64,000 nucleotides of DNA from Juglans regia (Eukaryota; Streptophyta; Magnoliopsida; Fagales; Juglandaceae), in NCBI RefSeq assembly GCF_001411555.2, contig NC_049907.1, positions 8,812,243 to 8,876,242 on the forward strand, read 5' to 3'. The position numbers and the translations under genes are program-made. The notes under the pieces were generated by a model. That model searched no databases. It saw only the letters and a program-made list of their open reading frames with translations, and was not told the origin of the DNA. The first letter of the stretch is position 1, and the number at the start of each line of letters is the position of its first letter. Below are positions 34,479-45,562 of this stretch, piece by piece.

Positions 34479-35259
34479 CTTGTAGTTATTAAGCAACATT
34501 TAAATACGAGTCAAGCAGGACATCAATCGAGATTCTAAGCAAGGAAATATCAATGTATTTTATCTCAAAACCACTGGACAGTTGCTCCCGTTACCCTGCC
34601 CTGAACTACCATCCGTCAAGGAAGTGCTTTTCACACGACTTTTGACTTCCGCATGTCAAGTTACCTGTATAATCAGAACCGTTTCCTTGAATCCTTCCAA
34701 GAGATAATTTAAAGGAATTGAGATATTGAAGCTGAAGATACTTTCCAAGACCGCATGTCAATTATGCTGGTCATGTTTCTGCATAGCCTAACAGGAAGTC
34801 CACATTGATAGCTAGACATGAATATAAATACATAATCTTTCCATTAAGTAAGAAGTAACCTGCATTAACCTATGCCATTTACAAAGTGACATTCACGGAA
34901 GCTGAAGATACAAAAAGTATTGGTCGCCAATAATTTATGCAGCATGAGAAACAATTATCAGTCCGAGCAGATGCAAGTTCCAAATGTTAACTATAACAGC
35001 CCTCAAATGAACCATGTGGTTATTTGTATCATCCCCACTTCAAAATGTGTGGCAAGTGCTTTCAAGGTTTTTTCTTAGGGAAAGAATCAAAACAGCAATG
35101 CTCAGTTGTAGACCATGTACTTGGGCGTCGCACTAAACTTCTGGTATCCCTTGATGACTTTGTTCACGGCATCAAGGAAGTCTTTCTCTGTCAACTTCAT
35201 CAAAAAATACAATACAAGCCTTTTTTGAACGTGCCATCTGCAGCAGAAAAAGACTTGTT

Positions 35260-35353
35260 AGATGACAATACTTGCAATAATATGTGAATGAAGCAAGCAT
35301 TCGAGCAGATGACAATACTTGCAATAATATGTGAATGAAGCAAGCATTCGAGC
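35260..35353. repeat. 47-bp tandem duplication inside the RPT1 pseudogene
   Basis: Two identical 47-bp units, 35260-35306 and 35307-35353, interrupt the RPT1 reading frame after GEGARM. Confidence 0.88.
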
Positions 35354-36258
35354 ACCCTCCCCAACATATTTCTGAACAAGCTCACTCCCAATAACACGAA
35401 TGAAGCAAGCATCAGTTCTATTAGCCACTGCTCTAGCTAAAAGTGTTTTACCCGTTCCTGGAGGACCATAGCAGAGAACACCCTTTGGAGGATCAATTCG
35501 AAGCTTCACAAATTTCTCAGGATGAAGCATGGGCAGCTCAACAACCTAGAATAACAATCAATATCAGTAATGCATGCATGCCAACCACCTGAAAGTCTTT
35601 CTTAACAAAGAAATAAATACGTCATAATGAAAAATGACATGGGCAAAAATTATAATTCCACTTCTCGCATCTTTTCAATCTGCTCCTTGCATCCACCAAC
35701 ATCATTATAGGTCACACCAGGCTTTTCCTCAACTGTCATCATGGTCACACTTGGGTCAATTTTCGGAGGCAAGGGAATCTGGATCTGACCACTTTATAGA
35801 GCAGCTCACCTAGTAAATAAGCAAATACAAATGATTATTCTCAAAGTGACCATTCCATAGAATAATCACTTTTGAATGCAAGTTGTCACTTTTGAAAGCA
35901 ATTAATAAGAAGAAGCAGAACGCATTAGCAGAGAAGAAGCAAACAAGGACATAAAAAATAGAATTAAATTAAATAAATTATATTCAGACATAATATGTGG
36001 AAGCAGTCAGCCAACAGGACCTAGTTCCAAAACAAAAGGTTAACCCAAAAAATCATACCTATCTTTCAGTTTTTTATAAGTAAAAAAAAAACAGACCTAA
36101 CTCTCAACAAATGACATAAATGATTAACTATTGCACGCATACTCTCTCAAACTTCAAAAAAAAAACAGTTACATAAAGTAAGAAAATGGCCAATCTCCTC
36201 CACTATTTCTCTCATTTTTCCAACAACCATTGAACAAGAGACAGCCATGTAAAAGAAA

Positions 36259-36283
36259 TATATATATATATATATATATATAT
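36259..36283. repeat. (TA)n microsatellite
   Basis: A TA run of about 12 units between RPT1-like blocks. Confidence 0.92.
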
Positions 36284-37479
36284 GTCCAATGAGAGCCCTG
36301 GTGTATAAACCCACATTATAAAGTCAAAAAGATAGTTAACAAGTTAAATTGAGACAGATAGTTATATGAAACAGCTTACCTGAAAATTAGATACAGAATA
36401 ATATGAGTTACACTTTTTAAGAAGATATGCTCAACTTTATTTCGAGCAATATGCAGACTAAATCCAACCTAAAGACAAACGATAAGCAAAAGCATCGAAT
36501 CCAACGACAGGAAATGATTCCAAAGCTTTTTCAAGAATGCAATGCAGTGAAATCTCAATGAGCTATAAAGAAAAACAGCAATACCCACGTCAGAAAACTA
36601 CATTTGAAAGACTTCAAAATCACCCCCACATGATATAATCCAGCAAACTATCTGCAAAAAATTACTAAAAATTCGCTTATGATCGCACCCACACGCATGC
36701 CTTCTTCTATGTCAGTCGGGGAAACCTTGTCAACCCTGCCCAACAACAAACTGCAGTTTGGGAAAGTAGAAATCATATGTCAAACTGTTACTGGCATGAT
36801 AGTATGAGTTAAACATATTCAAGATGGCATCTTGTCTGCTCAAGTTAAAACTCCAAAGAATCCCCATAAAATCCTGTTCTAGCACGCTTGCAAGGGATAA
36901 AATATGAAACAGAAATTTCAGAAAGGCACCATAAAACATATTTATAAAAAATCCATTGTTTATCAGATACTAGATCCCACTGACTTGGTGCAGCTAATCC
37001 AGTGTCAGCTTCCTTGATGCCTATAAAAATTAAAGTGCAGATCAACATAACAATTTTGATCATTTATATATTTTAAGTAAGCCATAAGACACCAAACAAC
37101 AAGAAAACAAGAGAAGGCACACAGATCAAGTTGTGACACACAAACATGTCCAATAATGCAATAGCAGCACATACTCAAAACTGAAAAAAAGCTCAATGTT
37201 ATAAGATAATCATAAGCTAACAACTAAACAATGAAATACAGCAACCAGATAAGTTGAAAGTAAGAATCTTCAAAAGGAATTGATGGTACACATAATCATA
37301 ATATTGGCCAGTTGTAATTACATGGCTCATATCCATCCAGGTCCCATTTTACAAAAAGTGATTACAAAAAATCAACTTACATTCAGTGATTACATGGCTC
37401 AACAGCCCCATATCCAATTTAATTTCAACAAAAATGTTTAAATACCCAACCACATAAACTATATATCCAAATATTATGT

Positions 37480-40400
37480 TTATGTGTTCTTTTGTCCACC
37501 CAACCATGGTTGAATCAGTTGTGATCCATGGAGTCCAATTTGCACCGATTGTGATCCATCCAACCCAATCGACATCGGTTGTGATCCATCCAAATCAAAT
37601 TGCATCTGTAAGGATTAATATGTAAATATTAATGTCATTTCGATGTTACTAATTGAATCTAAAAAGTCAAGAAATATTACACTTTCTTGACTCCCACCCA
37701 CTGTTTCTCTCAGCTGGGATCCACCAATTACATTAACTAATCTGTCTTGAACATGCTGGTCATAAATAACAAAAATCAATACATAAATATAAGAACTCAA
37801 ATATTAATATAAAAAAATAATATAGTTGCAAGTAACCAACATTGGATATATCTATCTCTGATGGGCCAAATAAATTCCTGCATGTGTTTGGCACTGATGT
37901 ATCTCCTTCATCTCTCTAATAAACAAGTAGAATTGGCCATTTGTTAGTTTTTGCATTAATAAAATAACCCGCATAAACATGTATATTTAAAATTGAATAA
38001 AGTGCACCTGTTTACGTTTCCGGTTTATTGGTGTTTTTTTCGTCTTTCCTTTAACTTTCCGCATTTCTTTCTCCATCCTGGATGCTCTTCTGAGAGATGG
38101 GGGTCTACCTTTCCCTCTAACAACTACTGGACTGAGTACTTGCTTTGAACTACCCACTGTGGTTGTCTCATTTGTCGTGCAATCAACATTGGAACCAGTG
38201 AGGGTCAACGATGGGGGTTCTTCATTCTCACTATATAAGTCAATCATAGCATATAACTTTTGTGTGGCATCCTCAGTATGTTTTTTTGAACCAGCTGCAT
38301 GAGTAATCATTTTATAACAGATTTTCAATAGACTTGAATATCTGCTAGCATCTGGCCGCTGATCGCCTGCGTCATAACTGCTATGGATTAATGTGTATCT
38401 TCTTTTGATGTCTTTCCTCCATTGATCTAAAATGTACTTCTCTGGTAGGGATTTTATCCCGTTACATTTAAATACGGCCAAGATGTGCTTGCATAATATA
38501 CCCCTCATCTGAAATAAACCACAAGAGCACTTTGTATCTACATCTTCTTCCCTAAAGTCCACAAAATACTTAACCAACTTAGTAAACTCCTCCACACGAA
38601 CTTCATCCTCTACCAGATAGGTCTTTACTGCACCATCCATTTTAAGTAACTCTGGATCCAGATCGATAATGCCGGTAAGTTGCAGCTGAACTTCCCTAAA
38701 TTTGGCATTTGTGTACAACTCTTGGAATTTTTTTTCGATTGGAGATCTAGATATGCATGGAATCGTAACGCTAAATGAGTGGAAGTCCGCGCTATTTTCA
38801 TTCTCAATTTTTTTTTTCAATGCACTATCAAACTGGTCGACAAACTCTTTTAAGTTTGTCTTGGCATGAACATAACCGTCGAAAAAAGCATTCATGCTTT
38901 CGCTGCGCTGCGTCGTACTCATTCCAGCCCAAAAACAGTCTTTTCAGCCAGACATTCTCATGTAAATTGTAAGTGGTAATTAACTGATCCCAAGATTTCT
39001 CAAACTCTTCAACACTTTGGGAGTCATAAACACATTTTAACAATGCATTTTTCATCCCACTTTTGTAGGAAGCATAGGAGGAAAGCTTTTCAGGAACTTT
39101 TTTCAGTATATGCCACAAACAAAGTCGATGTCGACTTTCTGGAAAGACAACAGCAATTGCATTTTTCATCGCTCTGTCCTGATCGGTGATAATAGCTTTC
39201 GGAGTTATACCACCCATACACTTCAACCAGGTCTGGAATAACCATACAAAAGTTTCCGTATCCTCACTAGAAATCAATCCTGCTCCCAACAGAATTGATT
39301 GCCCATGGTGATTTACACCAACAAACAGTGCGAATGGCATCCCATATCTATTCGTCAGGTATGTAGTGTCGAATGTGACCACATCACCAAAGTATTGGTA
39401 GGCTTCTCTACTACGGGGGTCTGCCCAGAAGACATTTTTTAACCTCCCTTCATCATCCAAATCCATCAGTGCAAAGAAATCGGGATTTTTGCACTGCATC
39501 CTACAAAAATACTCTTGAAGTGCTCCAGCACCACATTTCCCAAGTCGTAGATGTCTTGCCTTGTCGATATAATTCCGACAATCTTTTTCCAAAAATGGAA
39601 GGTTCTCAAATCCACCAGCGCCAACGACGAGAGATCCAAAACTCTTATTCATTCGGATGCCAGCTTCATCGTTGATATCTAAGACTCTTTTTACGGAGTC
39701 ACTCACTTCTCTATTACATCGAAAGAAGCGAGATTTCTTTGGACTCAGGCCGTGATTATGGATATTATGAATTGTTGTTAATCGGAACTTTCCATCAACT
39801 TTTAAGGCATTAATCTTTGCCTTACATTCTGTTTTTCCTGTCGGACGTGGTCTAGCGACATTCAACGTCCTATTCCGGGCCTTCCCACCACGGGCACAAC
39901 CAAGGGTGACATATCGAACAGTCTCATCATCTCCCTTCTCAGTCCTTCTTGTCATCACCCCAAACCCACATTTCTTAGCATACTGCTTATAATAATTCAT
40001 TAACTCTTCAAAAGAATTAAATTCCATCCCCGACTGTGGCTCCTCAATCGTATCACCATCAACTACATCCTCTAACTGAGATGTCCCGGCAATGCCATCC
40101 TCAACTACATCCCCTATGTTTTCAACTCTTCTGCTTGTAGCGGAGCTTGTAGTCATAAGAGGAGTCGGGTAACTAACATTCTGCAAAAAGAGCGAAAAAT
40201 CAATAACTAAATCAATAAGAGGAGTCGTTGAGGTTTTCCTGTTCTCAAATATCTGAACAATATGCATGCTTTGATACACATGAAGTAAGAAATGTACTGA
40301 TTTTTGCCGTTTTGTTAAGGTTTTCCACTAGTGACTTGCTGTTCCCTATTCCTTGATCTTTAAGCATACGACTTGATATTACTTTGTGAATAATATCAGT

Positions 40401-41431
40401 AATATAAATACTTAGTTTTGCTAATACTAGAATGGTAGCTTACTTCTCTACAAGAAAGGAGAAAAGGGAAAATAAAATAATTTTCAGCAAGGGCCTGCCT
40501 TAGCCCATATCTAAGTGGTGAAGTTGGTCTGCTAGGTGCAGCAACTTGATATGGCAAGATTTGATTTGCTATCCCCATAAATGTTAAACTTCTGTTGCAA
40601 ATTAAAACATGTCATATGAGGTGTGGAGGATGTCTTCCACATTGGCTTCCAAGCAGAAAAACTCTTATTGCATTCTCAAATATCTGAACAATATGCATGC
40701 TTTGATACACATGAAGTATGAAATGTACTGAGTTTTTCCGTTTTGTTAAGGTTTTCCTCTAGTGACTTGCTGTTCCCTATTCCTTGATCTTTAAGCATAC
40801 GACTTTTTATTACTTTGTGATAATATCAGTAATATAAATACTTAGTTTTGCTAATACTAGAATGGTAGCTTACTTCTTTACAAGAAAGGAGAAAAGGGAA
40901 AATAAAATAATTTTCAGCAAGGGCCTGCCTTAGCCCATATGAAAGTGGTGAAGTTGGTCTGCTAGGTGCAGCAACTTGTTAGTTTACATTAGAAAAATTC
41001 TTATTATTAAGAAAACATCAGAAAAATTCTTTGGTAGCTACCCAGTGGCTCCATTTTTTTTTTTTTTTGCTAAATCCCAGAGGCTCCAATTGTTTCATCT
41101 ACGTTACTTCTGTTTCAAAATGTGCAAAATGTCCAATTGTTTCATCTACGTTACTACTGACTTTAGATTTAAAATGTGCAAATGTTGGATTTTAATAGGA
41201 TCTGAACCCACTTTTCAATGACAGTTAAGAGAAATTCTAAACAAATTTTAATCTTTTATGCAGGCTACTAATTTTAGATTTAAAATGTGCAAATGTATAC
41301 AAGTTATTTATGTATTTTGGAAATAAATATCAACTCAACATAGTCCTACAAATATAAATATAACATACCGCGATTGGGAGATTTGAGTTACATGGTATTA
41401 GCATCGATGGGTGTTCTTCCCCTTTTTCCAT
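37480..41431 (-). pseudogene. FAR1-related / MULE transposase-derived gene (FRS5-like), frameshifted
   Basis: Proposed exons: 41431-41369, 40180-38008, 37915 to about 37837, 37755-37681 and 37605-37480. Domains in order are a FAR1 DNA-binding region (EFNSFEELMNYYKQYAKKCG), a MULE transposase domain with VVTFDTTYLTNRYGMPFA, IITDQDRAM and HRLCLWHI, and a SWIM zinc finger CSCGLFQMRGILCKH. The last exons carry GSQ repeats (GGSQL, GGSQES, DGSQP, DGSQS, HGSQL). Between NVWL and KDCFWAGMSTTQ about 46 bases are missing compared with the second FAR1-like copy at 54590-56830, which keeps YDERHMWVVAYVKD there; this shifts the frame near 38950. The rest is open over about 720 codons, so the break may be recent. 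FAR1/FHY3 proteins are transcription factors derived from Mutator transposases; inside MULE-1 this is best read as its own transposase gene. The exact third junction is uncertain. Confidence 0.85.
40242..40978. repeat. Direct duplication of about 307 bp in intron 1 of the FAR1-like gene
   Basis: The segment 40242-40548 recurs at 40673-40978 with only a handful of differences, separated by 124 bp. The proximal copy ends 62 bases upstream, in transcript direction, of exon 2. High identity suggests a recent event. Confidence 0.93.
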
Positions 41432-42324
41432 GTTGAACCCGTTGATTGAACTGCATGATTCCACAAGAGGAATTAAAACTGGCCATACAACTAGTCCATC
41501 CAGGTTTATAACATTTGCAATATTAGCTTGGAAATAGAAACAAGTAGTGAAATTAATTGTCATATTAGTGAAACAAGCAGGTCCTGAATGGTGCTCATTA
41601 AAACAATATCACTTGACATGTAAAGCTTGAAGAGCATCAAAGCTAGCTCCTAAACACATGCTGCAAATGAATACTCATAGCAACTTTGGTTTCAGTAGAA
41701 AATATTCAAACTGTTATTAAACCCAGACAGCAAAGAGTGCAGGTGTCACCACATCACTGAAACTATCTGGCTACTCGGTTTACATGTTCACATGAACGAA
41801 AGGGCGATTAATAATACCCAGATTAATCAATTTGCAGCATATAATAAACAATTGAAAATCTTCCACCACCAACCTCGCCCAAGAATCAAAGAGTGGAAAA
41901 TACAATCAAACCTCTCAGTCTACCCTTTGTGCAAGTAGCTTTATTGTTGTAAAAAAATAGAAGCATAAAACAGAGGAAAATAAAATCAAACCTTAGTCTA
42001 CCCACGACGGCACTCTCTCAAACACAGAAATCGACCACCGACGCAGATGAAGGTTTACAAGGCACAACGACCCAGTTTCTTCTGGGATGGACTAACAGTT
42101 TCTTCTGGGATGGGTTCGACGACGGCAAGTAGACAATCGATTCACAATGCACTGCGTCGCTGTTTTTCTTCTTCTTTTCGTTTAGATCTAGTTTTGCCGC
42201 TCGTGATGGCATTTCATTTGTCTGATTCAATTTTTTTTTTTTTTTTTTTTAATAATGCCACGTAAATAGCCGGTTACGCAAAAGGTACGCTTGGCGTGTA
42301 CCTGTAGCATTGTTGTTTGATTAT

Positions 42325-43136
42325 ACCTACAACCGTACCACATGCTGAGAGAGAAAACAAAGAAAAATTTGAAGAGAACGCGGACGAAAAAAAGAAAAGA
42401 AAATAAACAAGACGAGGACGCTGTGATTGAGAGGCTGGGATTGCGATGAGTATTTTCAACGTTTATTTATTTATTTTTTTTTTTAAATTATAGTGAATTC
42501 GTTTATGTTAAATTTAATTTTTAGCATGAATTAAATTTTTTTTATTCTAAAAAAATAATATAATCTAGTTCTAAACTATGTTTATTTTTCTATGTTAATT
42601 TGAAGTAATTATCTTATATATTTGTTTGATTTATTCTGAGTTTATTGCATCTAATTAACTGGTCATTAATTAGATGATTTTAATCTTGTGATTTGCTGTC
42701 GAAATAGAAAATTATAGGATAGATTTTGGATATTTCAATATAGGTAAATATAGAGATCGAAAGACTTATATGAACCTATGTAGTATTAAAATTATTGATA
42801 ATATTGATTTTTTGCTTTATTAATTTGCATACTCTTGTGTAAAATGATGAACAAGAATAATTTCCAATTGACTGTCGAAAGAGACTTTTGGATGTTTGTG
42901 GAGATTTGCTAACAAAAAAATAAAATTCAATTCAATTAGTTAGATGAGTAAAGTATAGTGAAGGATTAGGTAAAATCGATTTCTTAGAAGTTTTATTTCC
43001 CATTGATTTGATCTTCGAACAATATCTTTCTTTTCCTTTGAGTATTTTCTTTGAATTAATTTTATTTTAATTTATAATTACAAAAATCTTAGTGACTTTT
43101 TTAGATAAAGTCGAGATTAGTATAATTTCGGTATTT
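42325..43136. other. AT-rich intergenic DNA right of MULE-1
   Basis: I see no gene or clear repeat boundaries here. Confidence 0.55.
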
Positions 43137-43324
43137 GTCAAAAATAAGTTACCAATCCCTGAGGACGATACTCTTTTCATCACTTTACTATAAAACTACG
43201 ATACTATGCAATAGGTCGGAAGGGAAGAAAAAGTCTTCCCGGCCCACAGAGGTAGTCCAACACTCAATGAGACTGACTAAGCTCCAAAGTGGTGGTACGG
43301 TGTTCATACATACATCCATAGCAA

Positions 43325-43840
43325 TGAATAGAAAATAAATACAAGAAATGTAAATAGAGATGTAGACATACAGATTTAAGGGGTTCAGCACAGAGCCTAC
43401 GTCCACGAATCATTTGGAGGGCAAATCCACTATAATATGAATATTTTATAGTCTCTCATGGTCTCTTATTCCTCTTATACAATAGAGGTCAGAGACCTCT
43501 TTTATGGAGAAGATCCTATCTCTAAAGTTATCGCCATGAGGTTGAAGATGATGCTCTTTGTTCTCATAATAATCGCCCTCCTCTCCCTCAGTCTCATATA
43601 CCTTTTATTGTGGCTCTATCAATGGTAGGTGAAGAAATCAGGTTATGTCACTCCTCCCTTGTATGTCTGACTTGTTTTCCTCTCATTTTCTCATTTTCGT
43701 CCTTTTTCGTCCCCTCCCTCTTTCCATCTAACACTTGCTTTTTCTTACCCCCTCATTTGTCTCTTATTTACTCCCTGATGATGACCCTTTAGGTGGGGCC
43801 TAAGACGCCATATGGGCTCAGGGGATTTTACCTTCTAACA
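43325..43840 (+). repeat. Dispersed LTR-like repeat, copy A
   Basis: From GAAAATAAATACA to CTAACA this block aligns along its length with 57632-58186. Landmarks include GGTCAGAGACCTCTTTT, GAGGTTGAAGATGATGC and CCTTTTATTGTG. It appears to be the 3' part of an LTR. Confidence 0.75.
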
Positions 43841-44009
43841 GATGCCCGTGATTCTTAAGGTCGACTTGCTCAATAAGAAAGTATTGAGAATCTTCAAGTC
43901 AAGTTGCGACAGAGATATCTTGCATAAACATTGTAGAATAAACTCTGGGAATTGGTCTCTAGTTTTTTGTTTATTTGTGTCAAGTGATGAAGCTTGGGTC
44001 GAAGAATTA

Positions 44010-44170
44010 GGCGGGAGATATACTCAACCATGTTAGGCGTGAAGCGAATCTTAGCTTGGAGAGCAAGGCGGGAGATGTACTTAACTGCGTTAGATGCAAG
44101 CATGGAGCTAAGCTTGGCGAGTAAAGTGGGAGATATACTCGACCACGCCAGGTATAAGCGTGAAGCTTGG
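44010..44170 (+). repeat. Short tandem array, period about 58 bp
   Basis: Three diverged copies start with GCGGGAGATATACTCAACC, GCGGGAGATGTACTTAACT and GTGGGAGATATACTCGACC at about 44010, 44069 and 44128. Confidence 0.75.
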
Positions 44171-44189
44171 ATTTTTCATTTGCACGAGG

Positions 44190-45055
44190 GCCGAGTAGTC
44201 AAAGGACTGTCACTGCCCATTCTACGACGAGTCCGATGACTGACTTTGTTGAACTTGTGGGCAAGAGTCAACGCAGTCAAGGGACTGTCATCATCGTTGA
44301 TCACCACAAGTTAAGAGACTTGGCTCAGAGTTTGTTTGTATGGACTTGGCTTTGAGCGCGATGACTAGGCAGTCAAGGGACTGTCATCTCCAGTTATTCG
44401 CAATGAGTCAAGGGACTCGACTTTGTACGCGAGGGTCAAACAATTAAGGGTTTATCTCCGCCCACAACTCAGGCAAGTGAAGGGACTCGGCTTTAAAAGC
44501 GAGGGACGGGAAGTCAAGGGGCTGCCACCTACCATAGTTCACAGCGAGTCAAGGGACTCAACTTTGTATGAGGGTTGGACAGTCAAGGGACTGTCACCGC
44601 CCATAGTTCGTGGCAAGTCAAGTGATTCGGCTTTATGCGTGAGAGTCAAAGCAGTCAAGGCACTGTCACGCCATTATTCACGGCGAGTCAAGGGACTCGA
44701 CTTTTTAGACAAGGATCGGGCAGTCAAGGGACTGTCACCGCTCGTAGTTCACGACGAGTCAAGAGACTCAACTTTGTGCATGAGGGTCGAAACAATCAAG
44801 GGACTGTCATCGTCATTGTTCGCAACAAGTCAACGGGCTTAGCTTTGTATGCGAGGGTCAGGAAGTCAAGGGACTGTCACAAGCCTTAGTTCATGGCAAG
44901 TCAAGAGACTCGACTTTGTACACGAGGGTCGGATAGTCAAAGGACTACCCATAGTTCACGATGAGATAAAGGACTCAACTTTGTGCACAATGATCGAAGC
45001 AATCAAGGGACTATCATCATCATTGTTGGCAATGAGTCAAGGGCCTCAACTTTGA
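44190..45055 (+). repeat. Minisatellite, period about 71 bp, about 12 copies
   Basis: The core AGTCAAGGGACTGTCA recurs near 44199, 44272, 44370, 44513, 44581, 44652, 44721, 44793, 44864, 44935 and 45000, alternating with GAGTCAAGGGACTCGACTTT. Copies differ by scattered substitutions and small length changes. Frames through it give GSQGTVT or VKGLSP repeats, an array by-product and not evidence for a protein. Confidence 0.85.
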
Positions 45056-45514
45056 AGAAGGAGATGCTCGGCTGTGTTAAAAATTCAAACTGGTTAGTGT
45101 AGATTATCCAAATCACAAGCATAAGATTTGCAAACTTAAATCGTTTTGCTAAAGCATAGCGAAGGTTTGAGTTGCGAAGACAAATCTCATGGGCTGCCAT
45201 ACTTTGGCAATGATGAAGATCTGCGGTGCCCGTGATACTGAGAGGTATATTATGATGGAAATAGATTTAAGGTGGCCGAGAAGGGCTTTGTAGTCGGTTT
45301 CTAGGTGACATGCTAATGATTTCCAGCGAAGTATGTTCTCGAGGTGTGCTGACATTGGGATTCTTGTGGAACCTCGAGGAATTTTGTGAAAAAAGTCTTC
45401 AAAAACTAAATTTGTTAGCAAAATTTAAATTCAAATAACGTATTTGAGAAATACAAACAAGAGTAATTTAGCCACTACTTCCAATTTTTGCTCTTTTAAG
45501 ACCCTTCACTACTA

Positions 45515-45515
45515 G

Positions 45516-45548
<33 letters not shown>

Positions 45549-45562
45549 TTTTTTTTTTTTTT
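45515..45562. repeat. (GTT)n then poly-T
   Basis: About ten GTT units run into a T tract. Confidence 0.92.

Larger units (their letters stand above)
35102..37021 (-). pseudogene. RPT1: 26S proteasome regulatory ATPase RPT1 fragment, introns retained
   Basis: Recognisable blocks on the minus strand, N to C, are: [20 protein letters not shown] (37021-36957), KVSPTDIEEGMRVG (36737-36684), [20 protein letters not shown] to KMREV (35789-35658), and [15 protein letters not shown] with the Walker A GPPGTGKT to YVGEGARM (35549-35355). [17 protein letters not shown] follows (35243-35195) and runs directly into [18 protein letters not shown] and the normal C-terminus (to 35102). The blocks are separated at intron-like points, so this came from genomic DNA, not a processed mRNA. 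About half of the ATPase domain is missing at the FFDEVD / EKDF fusion, and a 47-bp tandem duplication (35260-35353) separates GEGARM from QMARS. RPT1 unfolds substrates in the proteasome base; this copy cannot do so. Confidence 0.9.
32254..42315. mobile_element. Mutator-like element MULE-1, 10,062 bp, with cargo
   Basis: TTTGATTAT lies at 32245-32253 and 42316-42324, a perfect 9-bp duplication. The left end CCATAAAGCTACTTGCACACG and the complement of the right end (CAACAATGCTACAGGTACAC) agree at 15 of 21 positions. Both ends continue with a GTACC...GCGTA block and an ACGTSR block. Inside are a FAR1-related transposase-type gene (-), a GRF zinc-finger gene (+) and an RPT1 fragment (-). FAR1/FHY3-type proteins descend from Mutator transposases, so the gene content agrees with the ends. 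This interpretation treats the whole interval as one element; a chance match of the duplication is unlikely but not excluded. Confidence 0.8.

Noticed and set aside
44423..44889. Long plus-strand frames with GSQGTVT / VKGLSP repeats
   Set aside because: They are translations of the 71-bp minisatellite in several frames; unit length not kept as a multiple of three and no start context.
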